64,000 nucleotides of DNA from Wolfiporia cocos. Its lineage: Eukaryota; Basidiomycota; Agaricomycetes; Polyporales; Phaeolaceae. Of this stretch, positions 20,625 through 31,066 are shown piece by piece. Every line of letters begins with the position of its first letter. Position 1 is the stretch's first letter. The stretch lies in assembly GCA_029448655.1 (NCBI GenBank), contig JACCLO010000007.1, positions 3,472,001-3,536,000 on the forward strand, written 5' to 3'. The notes below the pieces were generated by a model that saw only the letters and a program-made list of their open reading frames with translations, made no database searches and was not told where the DNA came from. Made by a program: the position numbers and the translations under genes.

Positions 20625-21542
20625 GTTATCATGAAATTCAGCATTCCCATCATGATTGTTCCATGGTGAGGTCACTTTGTTGATTGTAGACAGCATTGTG
20701 ACTCTTCATACTGTAGGCCCCTCTGGCAAAGAGAGACCAGGTTGTTCATTAATTGACCGCTGTTGAGGGGAAGAAGAACCTGTGGCTCTTGAAGATATGA
20801 TTAAAAATTGTGGGATTGAGACTGACCAGAGGCCAGAAGGATAAAGATGACAATCTGGGGATACACAAGTCAACTGAGTCAGTGGCAGTGATGTGAGTAG
20901 GTGTTGGTGCATCAGGAAAACTGGGCATGCATTGCATTGCAACCAGTAATTAATGATGTGATTGAGAAGTGGGGAGGGGCAACACTGTGTAAACAGCATC
21001 TGCTGCACAGCTTATGGCTAAAGAGCTTTGCATGTATTAATGTAGGCGCTTTGTGACAGTGTCTGTAACAAGATTTGATTGTTCCCTGCAGGTAGCTAAT
21101 CACCCCATATACTTTCACCCAAGAGGGTTCTTCAGGCCCCGGGCAACTCCCCCAAGGATTTAGCATATTTGAGGACCTCAAATTGGTCTCCTGTCTGTCT
21201 GTTTTAGGGTGCCAAAAACCAGAAGGTCTGTCTAACTTAGCGTATTTGATGACTCTGGTAATTGCCACTGTAAGATATTGTATGGTCTGGTATTTGACAA
21301 TGTAGGCTACCTCTGCTGTACTTATGCCACATTCAAGCATTGTTCAATAATTGCAACCAGGTGGGACTCCACTGTGTGGCCCGGGCTTGTGAGCTCAATT
21401 GCATTTTTGAGGCCAGTTTTGAGGCCAGTTTTTTGGGAAAAAATGGACAAACCCTTAGGGGAGTTGCCCAGGGCCTGGTTCTTCTTGTCACGAATTTGTC
21501 AAATGAACATACAACTTTCACCCAGTGCCTGTTTTTCTTTAC
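20625..21542. other. Backbone segment without recognisable gene
   Basis: Before insertion of LTR D this was contiguous with 7321, and before the G solo LTR with 24131. The open frames on both strands are short and show no known motif. Possibly decayed transposon DNA. Confidence 0.4.
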
Positions 21543-22082
21543 TGTTACGGGACGTATACCCATTTGTTATACTTGAATCACAAGTATAGATCTCCTGCAC
21601 CAAGTCATATAGACTTGTCATTCGTGCAATACCCTAAGTCAAAAGACTAAGGGGTTGTTTGATATTCAGTACATGTTAAAGAAAATATATGGATTCACAA
21701 GCAAGTACAGGATAGTACTTGCCTAAGTCCAAGAAGTCAGTGTGCACTTCGAGGACTTAGTCTTGAAGCTCGAGAATATACTGAGCATAGTTTCCTACGT
21801 TTGAGAATGAGTATAAGACTCTTGTTATTACAACAAGGTCGAGCTGAAGAGCCTCGATTGAGTTACATGAGTTTATATACTATGCTGGGTTTTCGAAGTC
21901 CTATCTGTCCCAGATGCCACTAGTACTATTTACCCTTTAGGCTTAAATGTATGATAAGTATGTAGTGATATATCGGAGATGATAGATAGCAATGATACTA
22001 CAGTGGAATGCCATCTGTCAATCATGAAATGATAAAGATGAAATGGTAGCAGAGTTGGATCTGCCAGTGCTGAAACGAGCCC

Positions 22083-22641
22083 TGACACAGACTTACGTCT
22101 GTGCTACCCCTGGGCTCAGGGGGAACCATACACGCCGTTGAGCGAGCCTATAAGTCACCGTGCCAGCGCTGAACGCAGAGGCAACGTGGGGGTGACTAGT
22201 CCCCTTGTGTACGTCGAGGTAACAGAGGCGGCTCACAGACTAGCACGACGCGATACGGGCCCCGGGCCAGAGAGCGTCACAGCGATAGTAAGAAAGGGGC
22301 TATGCCCAATTGTCGAGAATCTTAGGAATGGGGAGTAAGCCCACATTCCGTCGTAATATATACATGAGCGATGTGACTACTAGTACTGCCCTAAAGATGA
22401 GGCCTGTGCGCCGTATCTACTGGGTCATGTGCTAAGTGACGCTACATGTAACTACTGTGACCATAACGTGAGTACCGGAGGCGCGCGCTACCCTACAGCG
22501 CTAACCTAACGACCAGGTGACCTGCAATAACTGGGAGTGACGCTGGAGGTGACTATGGAGTAGAGGCGCGGCGTACGCCTAGCGCCGCACATACAACCTA
22601 TAGCGAGGGAGTCTTAATTAATAAAGGAATAATTTGTGACA
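22083..22641 (-). repeat. 3' LTR of N1 (559 bp)
   Basis: TGACACAG..TTTGTGACA, nearly identical to 23431-23989. The first bases form a terminal hairpin, CAGAC-TTAC-GTCTG. Confidence 0.9.
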
Positions 22642-23430
22642 TTACCCCCCCTCTCGAAAAACGTCGTCCCTGACGTTCTACCTTGAATCCTACGACGCTC
22701 GCTACCTTGGTTGCTTGTTTAACACACGGCTCATGTGGTTCATGAGGAGCTTCCATGTGCACGGTCCGTCCGCCGGTGGTGGAGCGAAGTGAGCTAGCCT
22801 GCAGGAAGAATTGGGAGTTCCACTCATCCCGGATTCCTTACATCCCGCAACGTGAGTCGACGAGGCGTGTCAGCGGTGAGCGGGCCCATCGGAGTTGGGT
22901 AATGGCCAATCATTCCGCTCCTAGGACTGACGCCGACATGGCTACGCGTGGCCTACCGACCTCGGGGTATGTGGTTCGCTCGTTGGTATTCGATAGTCTG
23001 TCGTGGTGGATTGCCTTCTGACCTTAGTGATCGCCGGTGTGGGGTTGGGTACCCTTGCGGGACCCTTCGCATACCCACAGATCAATGCTCTTGACGATAA
23101 CCCCTGCCGCCCAGGGGTAAGTGGCCGGACTGCCCTAGACCTCCACGCGCACGCGCATTCCCTTTGCAGGGGTGACGGCGGCGGGTCCTCAAACGGGGCT
23201 TACGTCGGTCGACCCCTTCTATCTTGCGTTCGAAAGAGGGCGGACTTGCTTACTCACTCCGTACGGGTACTTCGCCTGGTGTAACGCTTCGTGGGGGCTC
23301 GTAAGACTACGGACCTCTGGTGCTTCTACCAGAGGCTGCCCCGCCGCGTTGCCATGGCACCCTGTACGTGGAGAACCCTCGGCCCCAGCGCAGGTGGCGG
23401 CGGAGGGGAGGTAAGATATTCCTAAGATTA

Positions 23431-23989
23431 TGACACAGACTTACGTCTGTGCTACCCCTGGGCTCAGGGGGAACCATACACGCCGTTGAGCGAGCCTATA
23501 AGTCACCGTGCCAGCGCTGAACGCAGAGGCAACGTGGGGGTGACTAGTCCCCTTGTGTACGTCGAGGTAACAGAGGCGGCTCACAGACTAGCACGACGCG
23601 ATACGGGCCCCGGGCCAGAGAGCGTCACAGCGATAGTAAGAAAGGGGCTATGCCCAATTGTCGAGAATCTTAGGAATGGGGAGTAAGCCCACATTCCGTC
23701 GTAATATATACATGAGCGATGTGACTACTAGTACTGCCCTAAAGATGAGGCCTGTGCGCCGTATCTACTGGGTCATGTGCTAAGTGACGCTACATGTAAC
23801 TACTGTGACCATAACGTGAGTACCGGAGGCGCGCGCTACCCTACAGCGCTAACCTAACGACCAGGTGACCTGCAATAACTGGGAGTGACGCTGGAGGTGA
23901 CTATGGAGTAGAGGCGCGGCGTACGCCTAGCGCCGCACATACAACCTATAGCGAGGGAGTCTAAATTAATAAAGGAATAATTTGTGACA
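23431..23989 (-). repeat. 5' LTR of N1 (559 bp)
   Basis: TGACACAG..TTTGTGACA. It carries the predicted transcript start complementary to the adjacent leader segment 23418-23429. Confidence 0.9.
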
Positions 23990-24130
23990 AGCCCTATATG
24001 CTAGTACAACTGGGGTTACACCCAGGGGATCACGAGTAGCCAGGGGAGTTAGTTGTACAACAAGTCCCTGTATCGTATTTGCCCAATGGTGAGTTCTGTG
24101 AGCATTTTGAAAATTAAAATGACTGTAGCA

Positions 24131-24589
24131 TTTACCTCCTTTCACTTTTCATTAAGCTGTGGGAGCCATTTTCTTTGGACAAGTGCCAATCTGTCTCTGT
24201 GTGCGGCATACAAAATCACACATGCACACAATTGGTACAACTCTTGCAACAGGTCTAGTATTTCCTCTTCATTATCAGATTCATGATCATCACATTCAAT
24301 GTTTTGGGCTGTATGGGCCAGTGGATGGTGCTTACATTGGGCAACGTTGGCACACACATCAACACATGCATGTGATAAGGTTACATCGCTCAGACCACAC
24401 CAGTATTAGTAGACCTTCCTCACTGCCATCATAATATTCATCAACATGTTCATGTTTGCCACCTATATACACAGCCAGATTGTACTGATCTTGCCTAACA
24501 TCAGCCTGCACACCCACGGTTGCACGTAGAAAACTGTAAATGTTCGGTGTTTTTGGAGATTATGCTGCAACAACATTATATGAACTTTA
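24131..24589. other. Backbone segment with a weak minus-strand reading frame
   Basis: A minus-strand frame at 24142-24357 (71 codons) includes a Cys/His-rich start and an acidic HESDNEEE run. I do not recognise it and no exon partners were found. The rest is unassigned. Confidence 0.3.
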
Positions 24590-25286
24590 TGTCACAGATT
24601 TGGGACATGCCACTATTTTTCCCGTATTTTTACCTATTTATCTGGTATTTCTACGACCTTGTAGACATTTACGCTGCTAAGCGCCCGTCTACACGTACAC
24701 GCAACCAAACAACACGTACACAACGCGGTATACGTCCACCTGTCATAACAACACGTACATAACACGTTTGTACGCGTCAATGACTCAGCGGACTAACCTC
24801 CGGTGTCACGCGCCTTACTCATATCCCGATATCGGGCTATGTCAGTACACTTGGATAAGCGGCCCGCTCGTTATCACATGCCAATGCCCTTACGATTACT
24901 CATATCCCGATACCGGTATATAGTTATCACGTGCATGGCTTACTAACGTAGCAACGCCACTTCCACAACACGGACCTACGGTCCTAACAACGTTTCTTAC
25001 TGGTGCGGCCATTACCGGCGCACATGGTCTACTGTAGTTTACGACTTAGCTGTATTAGTTATGTCTGCGCACAGACCGTCTTCATGTTTGGCTCCCTTAC
25101 TGGTAACCAAACAATGCATGTATATAAGTAGGGCTATCGCTACGATAAGCCTTAGATTTGTTCTCTGCATTCGCACAGTTACATATCATCTCTGCTTGCG
25201 CCCACTAGCCTCCTCACCAACCTCCAGCAACTCCTTCAAGTCGCTTATTAGGTTACAGTGTGAGTCCCACAGTCTAGTCTGTGTCA
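24590..25286 (+). repeat. Solo LTR of family A (697 bp)
   Basis: Inverted relative to Element 1: TGTCACAG..TGTGTCA, with TSD CTTTA at 24585-24589 and 25287-25291. It is highly similar to the Element 1 LTRs, with scattered substitutions, so it is an older insertion. Confidence 0.9.
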
Positions 25287-25981
25287 CTTTAATCTGACAT
25301 ACAATAAACAATTTAGCTATGATGTACACCCATTCACAACAAGGATTAGATGAACAGATGAAGACGACACATATATGAGTAAGCATCTGTCACAATCCAA
25401 GTGACATCTCAGGCTGCTGGTGCAGAGTCCAAAGGGGAGCCCAAATTAGAGGGCTATAAGCCAGTGGGGTGCATAGTACAAACAGCAAGAGGCAATTTAT
25501 CACAGAGGACAGGACAGGGAAATGCCCCCACACCTAACGTAGAGTATTTAGGATGCTTAGATTGCTAAGTCTAAGGCCTTAGGGTGCTTAGACCTACTGC
25601 TTATATACATACAAGACCTTCTAAATATCTATACTAGGGTTAGCCCTAAAGTGGAGGTCTGTGCACATAGTATGGTGCCATAATGCCAGTAATGGCGGCA
25701 TATTTGTGTTATGATGGCGCCACAGTAATGTAGGTGCTGATTTAGTAAAATGACTTTATGTGTCATATGTAAGTAGTAAGCGGGCCACACTGTCATACCA
25801 GCTGGGTAAGTGGGCTGTGCTAAAGATAGGTCTATGATGCCATATTCTAGGACCAGTATGGGCCCTGACATCATAAGTGAGGTCATAACAGTCCAGGGCC
25901 AGTATGGGCCCTGATGTCATAACTTGTGCATGTAGAGATAAGATAAGAGTCACCTGATCATGTACCTGTGATGGTACCCTA
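25287..25981. other. Degenerate LTR-like DNA, no gene
   Basis: A TATATACATAC core near 25600 and a GGTCTGTGCACA block near 25655 resemble the middle of the LTRs in this window, but no ends or TSD can be located. No gene seen. Confidence 0.35.
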
Positions 25982-26375
25982 TGTCACAGACTTACCGTCT
26001 GTGCGACCCCTGGGCTTAGGGGGAATCCTCAACGCCTGGCAAGGCGGTGTACCAACGGCAATGCTGTACTCATAGGACAACCTCGCCGAACTCATAGGTC
26101 CATCCCTAAGGTGCCCAGCCGGCAAGGTCCCCAGACATCGAAGGCAAAGGCACACAGACAAGCGAGACAAGAAGAGGGCCCCGGGCCAGCGAGACACACA
26201 GAGGGTGGTAAGAGAGGAGCACTAGGCTCATTGACGAGAATTCTAAAGATGGGGAGTAAGCCCCAACTAGCTACATCTTATATACAGGGTGTGAGAGTGG
26301 AGTGGGTCTACCATGAAGTCATAGCCTGTGTGCATGTAACTACTAGTGACCGTGATGCCACACCTTTCAGTGACA
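25982..26375. repeat. LTR fragment related to solo LTR F
   Basis: Starts TGTCACAGACTTACCGTCTGTG with the same terminal hairpin as LTR F (45368-45927) and shares the block GACGAGAATTCTAAAGATGGGG. The right end is lost, so 26375 is approximate, and no convincing TSD was found. Confidence 0.55.
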
Positions 26376-26462
26376 GTAGGTGACGGTTCAGGTCAACCGG
26401 CTTGTACCAACCCCTAACGGTTCAGGTCAGCCGGTCGTCGGCCCATGCCCTAACCGTCCGGC

Positions 26463-26756
26463 CTACCGTCGGGTGGGCCGACGTCTTCTGTGACCAGACG
26501 GTTGCAACAGTTGTGGGTGGGCCCAAGACTGCTGCGACTAGATGGTTGTGACGGTTGCGGGTCGGCCCACAACCACCGTGACCGGATGGTTATGACAGTC
26601 GTGGGTCGGCCCACGACTTCCGCGACCAGACGGTTGTGACAGTTGTGGGTCGGCCCACGACCATCATGACTTGACGGTCGTGATGCTTGCGGGTCGGCCC
26701 ACCAATGCTGTGACCAAATGATTGTGACAGTTGTGGGTCGCCCCACCAATGCCGCA
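26463..26756. repeat. Minisatellite, about six copies of a 44-bp unit
   Basis: The unit has the form GACCRGAYGGTTRTGACAG.. followed by GTGGGTCGGCCCACGAC. The core GGGTCGGCCCA is near-palindromic, so each unit can form a small hairpin. Copies diverge by several substitutions, and less regular copies occur at 26390-26460. The minus strand is open through it, but the frame looks incidental. Confidence 0.75.
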
Positions 26757-27446
26757 ATTTCCCCTTCATAGTTGATGACAATGTCAACTACAGGAAGGGA
26801 CATGGTGATGGTTTGTTGATGGGAGCTGGCAAAAGAGTGATGACCTGCATTGTTCTTGCATTATTTGATGCATCAGTCACAAATTCCACAGCTTCCAAAG
26901 TTCCATCCCAAACAGCCTCAAGACTTGGGATTGCCACAATCATGCTTCATGTGGAGTGTACAGATACATTTATCCATGGTGAGTTCTTAATTTATGTGTA
27001 TCAGGTATCCCAACACATCTACCAGATGCCAGGGATATCATCAAGGAAGCCATAGAAGACAATTCCCTCATGGTATTGGGCAAGACCATTAGTGGCCAGG
27101 GACACCAAAGGAGATGGTGCAGATGATATGCCCATTAGGACACTGTCCAATTTCTCCATCCATGAATGGTACAGCCAGCAACTCATAGACATTGCTTGTC
27201 TCATGACTGTCAACATGAATTCCAAAATCCATACATGTACACCTGACTGCTGTGCCTGCAGCAGCTGAAATGTCATTGAGTTTACCTGTTCCAAGATGAA
27301 GCAAAAACTGTTGCCTTACATTCCAGTTTATTTCTTTGTCTGGTTCAAATTGATTTTCTCCTCACAATGAAGCAATGAAAAAATCATATATTATACATTT
27401 ATACAATGAACAAAAGGTAATACAGTTGTATGCTGACTGGAACTGC
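26757..27446. other. Intergenic DNA downstream of gene X1, with coding-like traces
   Basis: On the minus strand short open stretches (27019-27304, 26790-26940) look like pieces of a decayed gene, but I could not join them by convincing splice sites and recognise no motif. Confidence 0.3.
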
Positions 27447-30400
27447 TCAGTCAGACCCACCGATATCCATATCTGTGTCCTCATCACCTGTAAAGATATT
27501 GGTGGTGAGCATTCCCCTTTTTAAGCCTCCTCAGAGTACCAATGCTCACCTTGCCCACTGGCAACAGGAGAATCCAGTTGCGATGACAAGTGGGTGTCAT
27601 CATCTTCCATTGAAATGTCCTGACCAGTCGTAGATCGACTTTAGAATGTGCGGGCAGAGTGAGAGGGGAATGATGGTACTTACAGTGGGGCTGACGTCTT
27701 CATTGTGCACAGTGTCGTCAGTTGCATCGTTCATGGGTGCATGTTCAGAGGCTGGAGGGACCACAGAAGCTGGTGTGGACGATGTCATGGAGCTACCAGT
27801 CACAGAAAGCACGGGGGTCGCGGTCGCGGAGTTCGCGAGAGGCGCAGGTGCCACGGTCGCGGTGGTCACGAGAGCCACATCGGGCGCGTCAGGTGCATCA
27901 GGTGGCGTTGCGGAATGCATGGGTGGCGGTGTCACGAGATGTGCGGGGGGCAGTGCCGCGAGACGTGCGGGGAGCGAAGGGACTGCGGTCGCAGAGGTCG
28001 CGAGAGGTGCAGGGGCCGCAGTCGCGGAGGTCGTGAGAGTCACATCGGGCACGTGAGAGGCATCAAGTGGCGTCACGAGATGCACGGGGGGTGGCGTCAT
28101 GAGAGACACGGGGGGCGGCGTCGCGAGAGGTGCGGGGAGCAAAGGGACCGCGGTCGCGGAGGTCGCGAGAGGTGCAGGGGCCGCGGTCGCGGAGATCGCG
28201 AGGGTTGCAGGGGCCGCGGTCACGGAGGTCACGAGAGTCACATCGGGCACGTGAGAAGCATCAAGTGGAGTCACGAGATGCACAGGTGGTGGCGTCGCGA
28301 GAGACATGGGGGGCGGCGTCGCGAGAGGTGCGGGGAGCGAAGGGACCGCGGTCGCGGAGGTCGCGAGAGTCATATCGGGCATGTGAGGAGCATCAGGTGG
28401 CGTCACGAGATGCACAGGTGGTGGCGTCGCGAGAGACATGGGGGGCGGCGTCGCGAGAGGTGCGGGGAGCGAAGGGACCGCGGTCGCGGAGGTCGCGAGA
28501 GGTGCAGGGGCCACGGTCGTGGAGGTCGCGAGAGGCACCCCCATCGCCACCTGTCGCAGGGCCTCAAGCTGCGCCTGCAGACCTACGTGACCCACCTGCA
28601 TCTCATGGACAGTCTCTTGTAGGATGTCCACTTTACGGACGAGCTGGTGAAGCATGCCACTCATTTGAGTGACCGCCTTCAACAGCTCGTCCCGGTCGTC
28701 CCCCACCTGGCTGCGGTAGCAACTGTACCCGCCCTCGTTGTCCGCTATATATAGATATGTGAAGGCTATTTATTAGAATAGAGTAATTAAGTTTTTTTTT
28801 GCTCACCTGATGGCTGCTCTGCCTGAACATAGACACTTGCTTGAGGAGCTTGTGAGGCCTCACGACGCTCACGCTCGGCCACCCTCGTCGACCGTCGGGG
28901 CACCTGTTTGCCCTTGCCGGCCAGTCGTGTGGTTGAAGGGCCAGCAGAAGGACCAGCCGAAGGGCCAGCCGAAGGGCCCGCTTCCCCCTCCCCATCCATC
29001 TCCGTGTCGTCGCCGTGCCGGAGTCTCTGGAATGCGGCTGCAACTGAACCGTCAGTTTCAGCCCCCCCTGATTTCGCCTCCTCCTCCCTGCCCATCTGAT
29101 CCTCCTCGTTCTCTTCGTCCTCCTCCGATTCGCTGGCATCTTTCTCCATTGGCTTTTCTCGGGTTGACCGCTTCTTGTGTCCAGCCTTGGTAGCAGCATT
29201 TTTTTCCGCCACTATAATATAATCAGTACCAAATGAGAAATAATGGCATGCTGACTCACCAATTTTTGCGATCTGCTTCTTCTCCTTCTGAGAAAGAAGA
29301 GTCCTCTTATCAAAAATGAAATCATTTTTCTCTGCGTTGTAGCAGACCACCTTGAGGTCATTAAAGTTGTCTGGTCGGCTGGCTTCATCCTCATACGTCT
29401 TCTGAAACTTGCGGGAAATCACGTAGACTTCTTGCCCCGTGATAGCGGCGAATTCTCCATCTTCGATCTCCTTGGGGACAAGACTACACTTAAGACTTTT
29501 AGTAGTGCAGCGCTCACATCTTGCTCGTATATTGGTGTCGATAGTGCATACGGTTGGTGCTGTCCTGCATGTTATACATTGTAAGACCTGAGAATCAGGT
29601 TAGCAAAAAATCTGCAAGCCGACGAAGATCTTACTGAGCGCTTTGCCTCATCTGAGAACTTAGGCCTGGGCTTAGGAGTTTTGAGCACAGAGGGTTTTGA
29701 TGCCTTCTTCCCCTTGTTGGAGCCTTTTGAACGGCTATGGCGAGCTGGGGGGGGGCTGTCCGACTCCAAGTCCGACGACTGTCGGGCAGTTGATGGCGAC
29801 TGGTGGATGGATCGCTGGCGCTTTGGTGGCCTTGTTCCCGACTTGGACCGTGTCTGGCTCACGACAGTTGTCGAAGTCGCGGTGTCGCGAGACTTGCGAC
29901 CTGGCTCGCGACGGTCGTGAGTGTCACGACTTTTCTCGCGACTGCCGCGAGTGTCGCGACTTTTCTCACGACTGCTGCGAGGCCCGCGACTCCGCTCGCG
30001 ACGATCACGAGGCTCCCGACTCGGCTCCCGACTGTCGCGAGGCTCGCGACTGGTCTCGCGACCTTGCTGGTCATCTTCACTCCCTCCGCGACCATGATCC
30101 TCCTCCTCATCTCCTCCCAACCCATCGTCCTTTCCACCCTCCTTCTCCGTGCTCTCCTCGTCCGAGTCCTCCCGACCTCTCTTTTTGGTTGCATGCTGGG
30201 CGGTCGAGCTGCCCTCTGCCTCAGTCAATGTATTGTCTTTTTTGCGAACATTCTCAATTATTGTAAATAAGAAAATTTTTGAGTTACTACATACCTGCTG
30301 TCCACCACTGGTTAGGCCCCAAGTCCTCCACAACTGGGAGGGGTCTGGTGGGGTCTACTGTTGGCGCAAGATTCTTGATACTCGCAATCCTCGTGTCGCC

Positions 30401-30725
30401 TTCGTGGACACGAATCTTGTTGAATTCCTCCCCATCATTTCTCACCTGTGTATACTCCGCCACCATGCTGCCGTATAGCTCGGGTAGCCTGTACCCGAGC
30501 TCGAATACCTTATAGGGAAAGTTTCCCATGTTGAATGCCTGAAGGGTCATGCCTCAGCTTCCTTGAATGGTTTCAGAGAATGATATCACTTACAAGCTCT
30601 TCCATGAACTTGGTCTGCCACTGGGTATAGTCCTCCCCCTCCATGCTCTCGGGAGCCGCCCTGAGCGCCGCAACTGCACGGGCGATCATTCTGTTGGCGG
30701 TGTTCATCAACTGGTTGTCTGACAT
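27447..30725 (-). CDS. Gene X1: eight-exon gene, Cys-cluster protein of unknown function (about 960 aa)
   Basis: Splicing by eye gives exons (minus) 30725-30594, 30538-30295, 30236-29635, 29587-29260, 29211-28807, 28744-27684, 27619-27550 and 27487-27447. All introns are 47-62 nt with GT..AG borders and the phases agree, giving 960 codons and a TGA. The protein starts MSDNQLMNTANRMIARAV. Exon 3 is a Ser/Arg/Glu/Asp repeat. Exon 4 holds a Cys cluster with spacing C-x2-C..C..C-x2-C-x6-C, reminiscent of fungal zinc clusters. Exon 5 is acidic with a GPSA repeat. Exon 6 starts with a Leu-rich coiled coil, then a long Ala/Thr/Pro repeat. Exons 3 and 6 contain arrays of the TCGCG motif in different frames. 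It is divergent from X2 (341 bp apart). The family is unknown; a DNA-binding or scaffold role is only a guess. Confidence 0.75.
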
Positions 30726-31066
30726 AGTGATTTGTGAGGTTTCAAAGCTAGTGGATATGGGAGGAGCAGAGCGAGTGCGAGCGCGAGACGAAAAGTGGGG
30801 TGATGGTTCGAAGTTGAGCCGTCGGAGTCGCGAGTCGCGAGCTGTTGATATATATCTCGCGGCCTCATGGCACATCCGGGAGCCGGCCCGAGAAGCGCTT
30901 AATCTCCGTTTCGGGACATTTCATTAGTGCGCCGGCGTCTACGTAGCACATGATCACTTCTGTTCTCACGCTGCCCTTCTGTGCTTCTGTTCTTCTATGG
31001 AACTACCCGTATCAATTATATCTTGTTGCCGCGACTATATTCTTTCCCGCCCACCCTCACCCCAAC

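Larger units (their letters stand above)
22083..23989 (-). mobile_element. Non-autonomous LTR element N1 (1907 bp, no coding capacity)
   Basis: Two 559-bp LTRs (22083-22641 and 23431-23989) flank a 789-bp internal region with no plausible gene. The TSD AGCCC is at 22078-22082 and 23990-23994. The orientation is minus: the polypurine tract (complement of TTACCCCCCC, 22642 on) adjoins the left LTR, and the self-priming segment 23418-23429 adjoins the right one and is complementary to LTR bases 23666-23677. The internal ends are shared with N2 (35526-37368). It must use Gag/Pol from another element; no donor is identified here. Confidence 0.9.
21543..24130 (-). repeat. Solo LTR of family G, interrupted by a non-autonomous element
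   Basis: The start TGTTACGGGACG and the core (GAGAATGAGTATAAGACTC, CAACAAGGTCGAGCTGA) match LTR G at 2235-2946. The end is ..TGTAGCA at 24130. The TSD TTTAC is at 21538-21542 and 24131-24135. The insertion at 22083-23989 splits it. Confidence 0.85.

Noticed and set aside
22138..22338. Identical 66-codon frames at 22138-22338 and 23486-23686
   Set aside because: Both are inside the N1 LTRs and reflect the direct repeat.
25982..26420. A TSD (CCCTA) for the F-like LTR
   Set aside because: CCCTA occurs more than once downstream and no LTR-like TGACA end precedes it, so the boundary is unsupported.
27705..28622. A 305-codon plus-strand Arg/Gly/His-rich frame
   Set aside because: It is the complementary reading of the repeat array in exon 6 of X1. 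The minus strand has consistent introns and a coiled-coil start.
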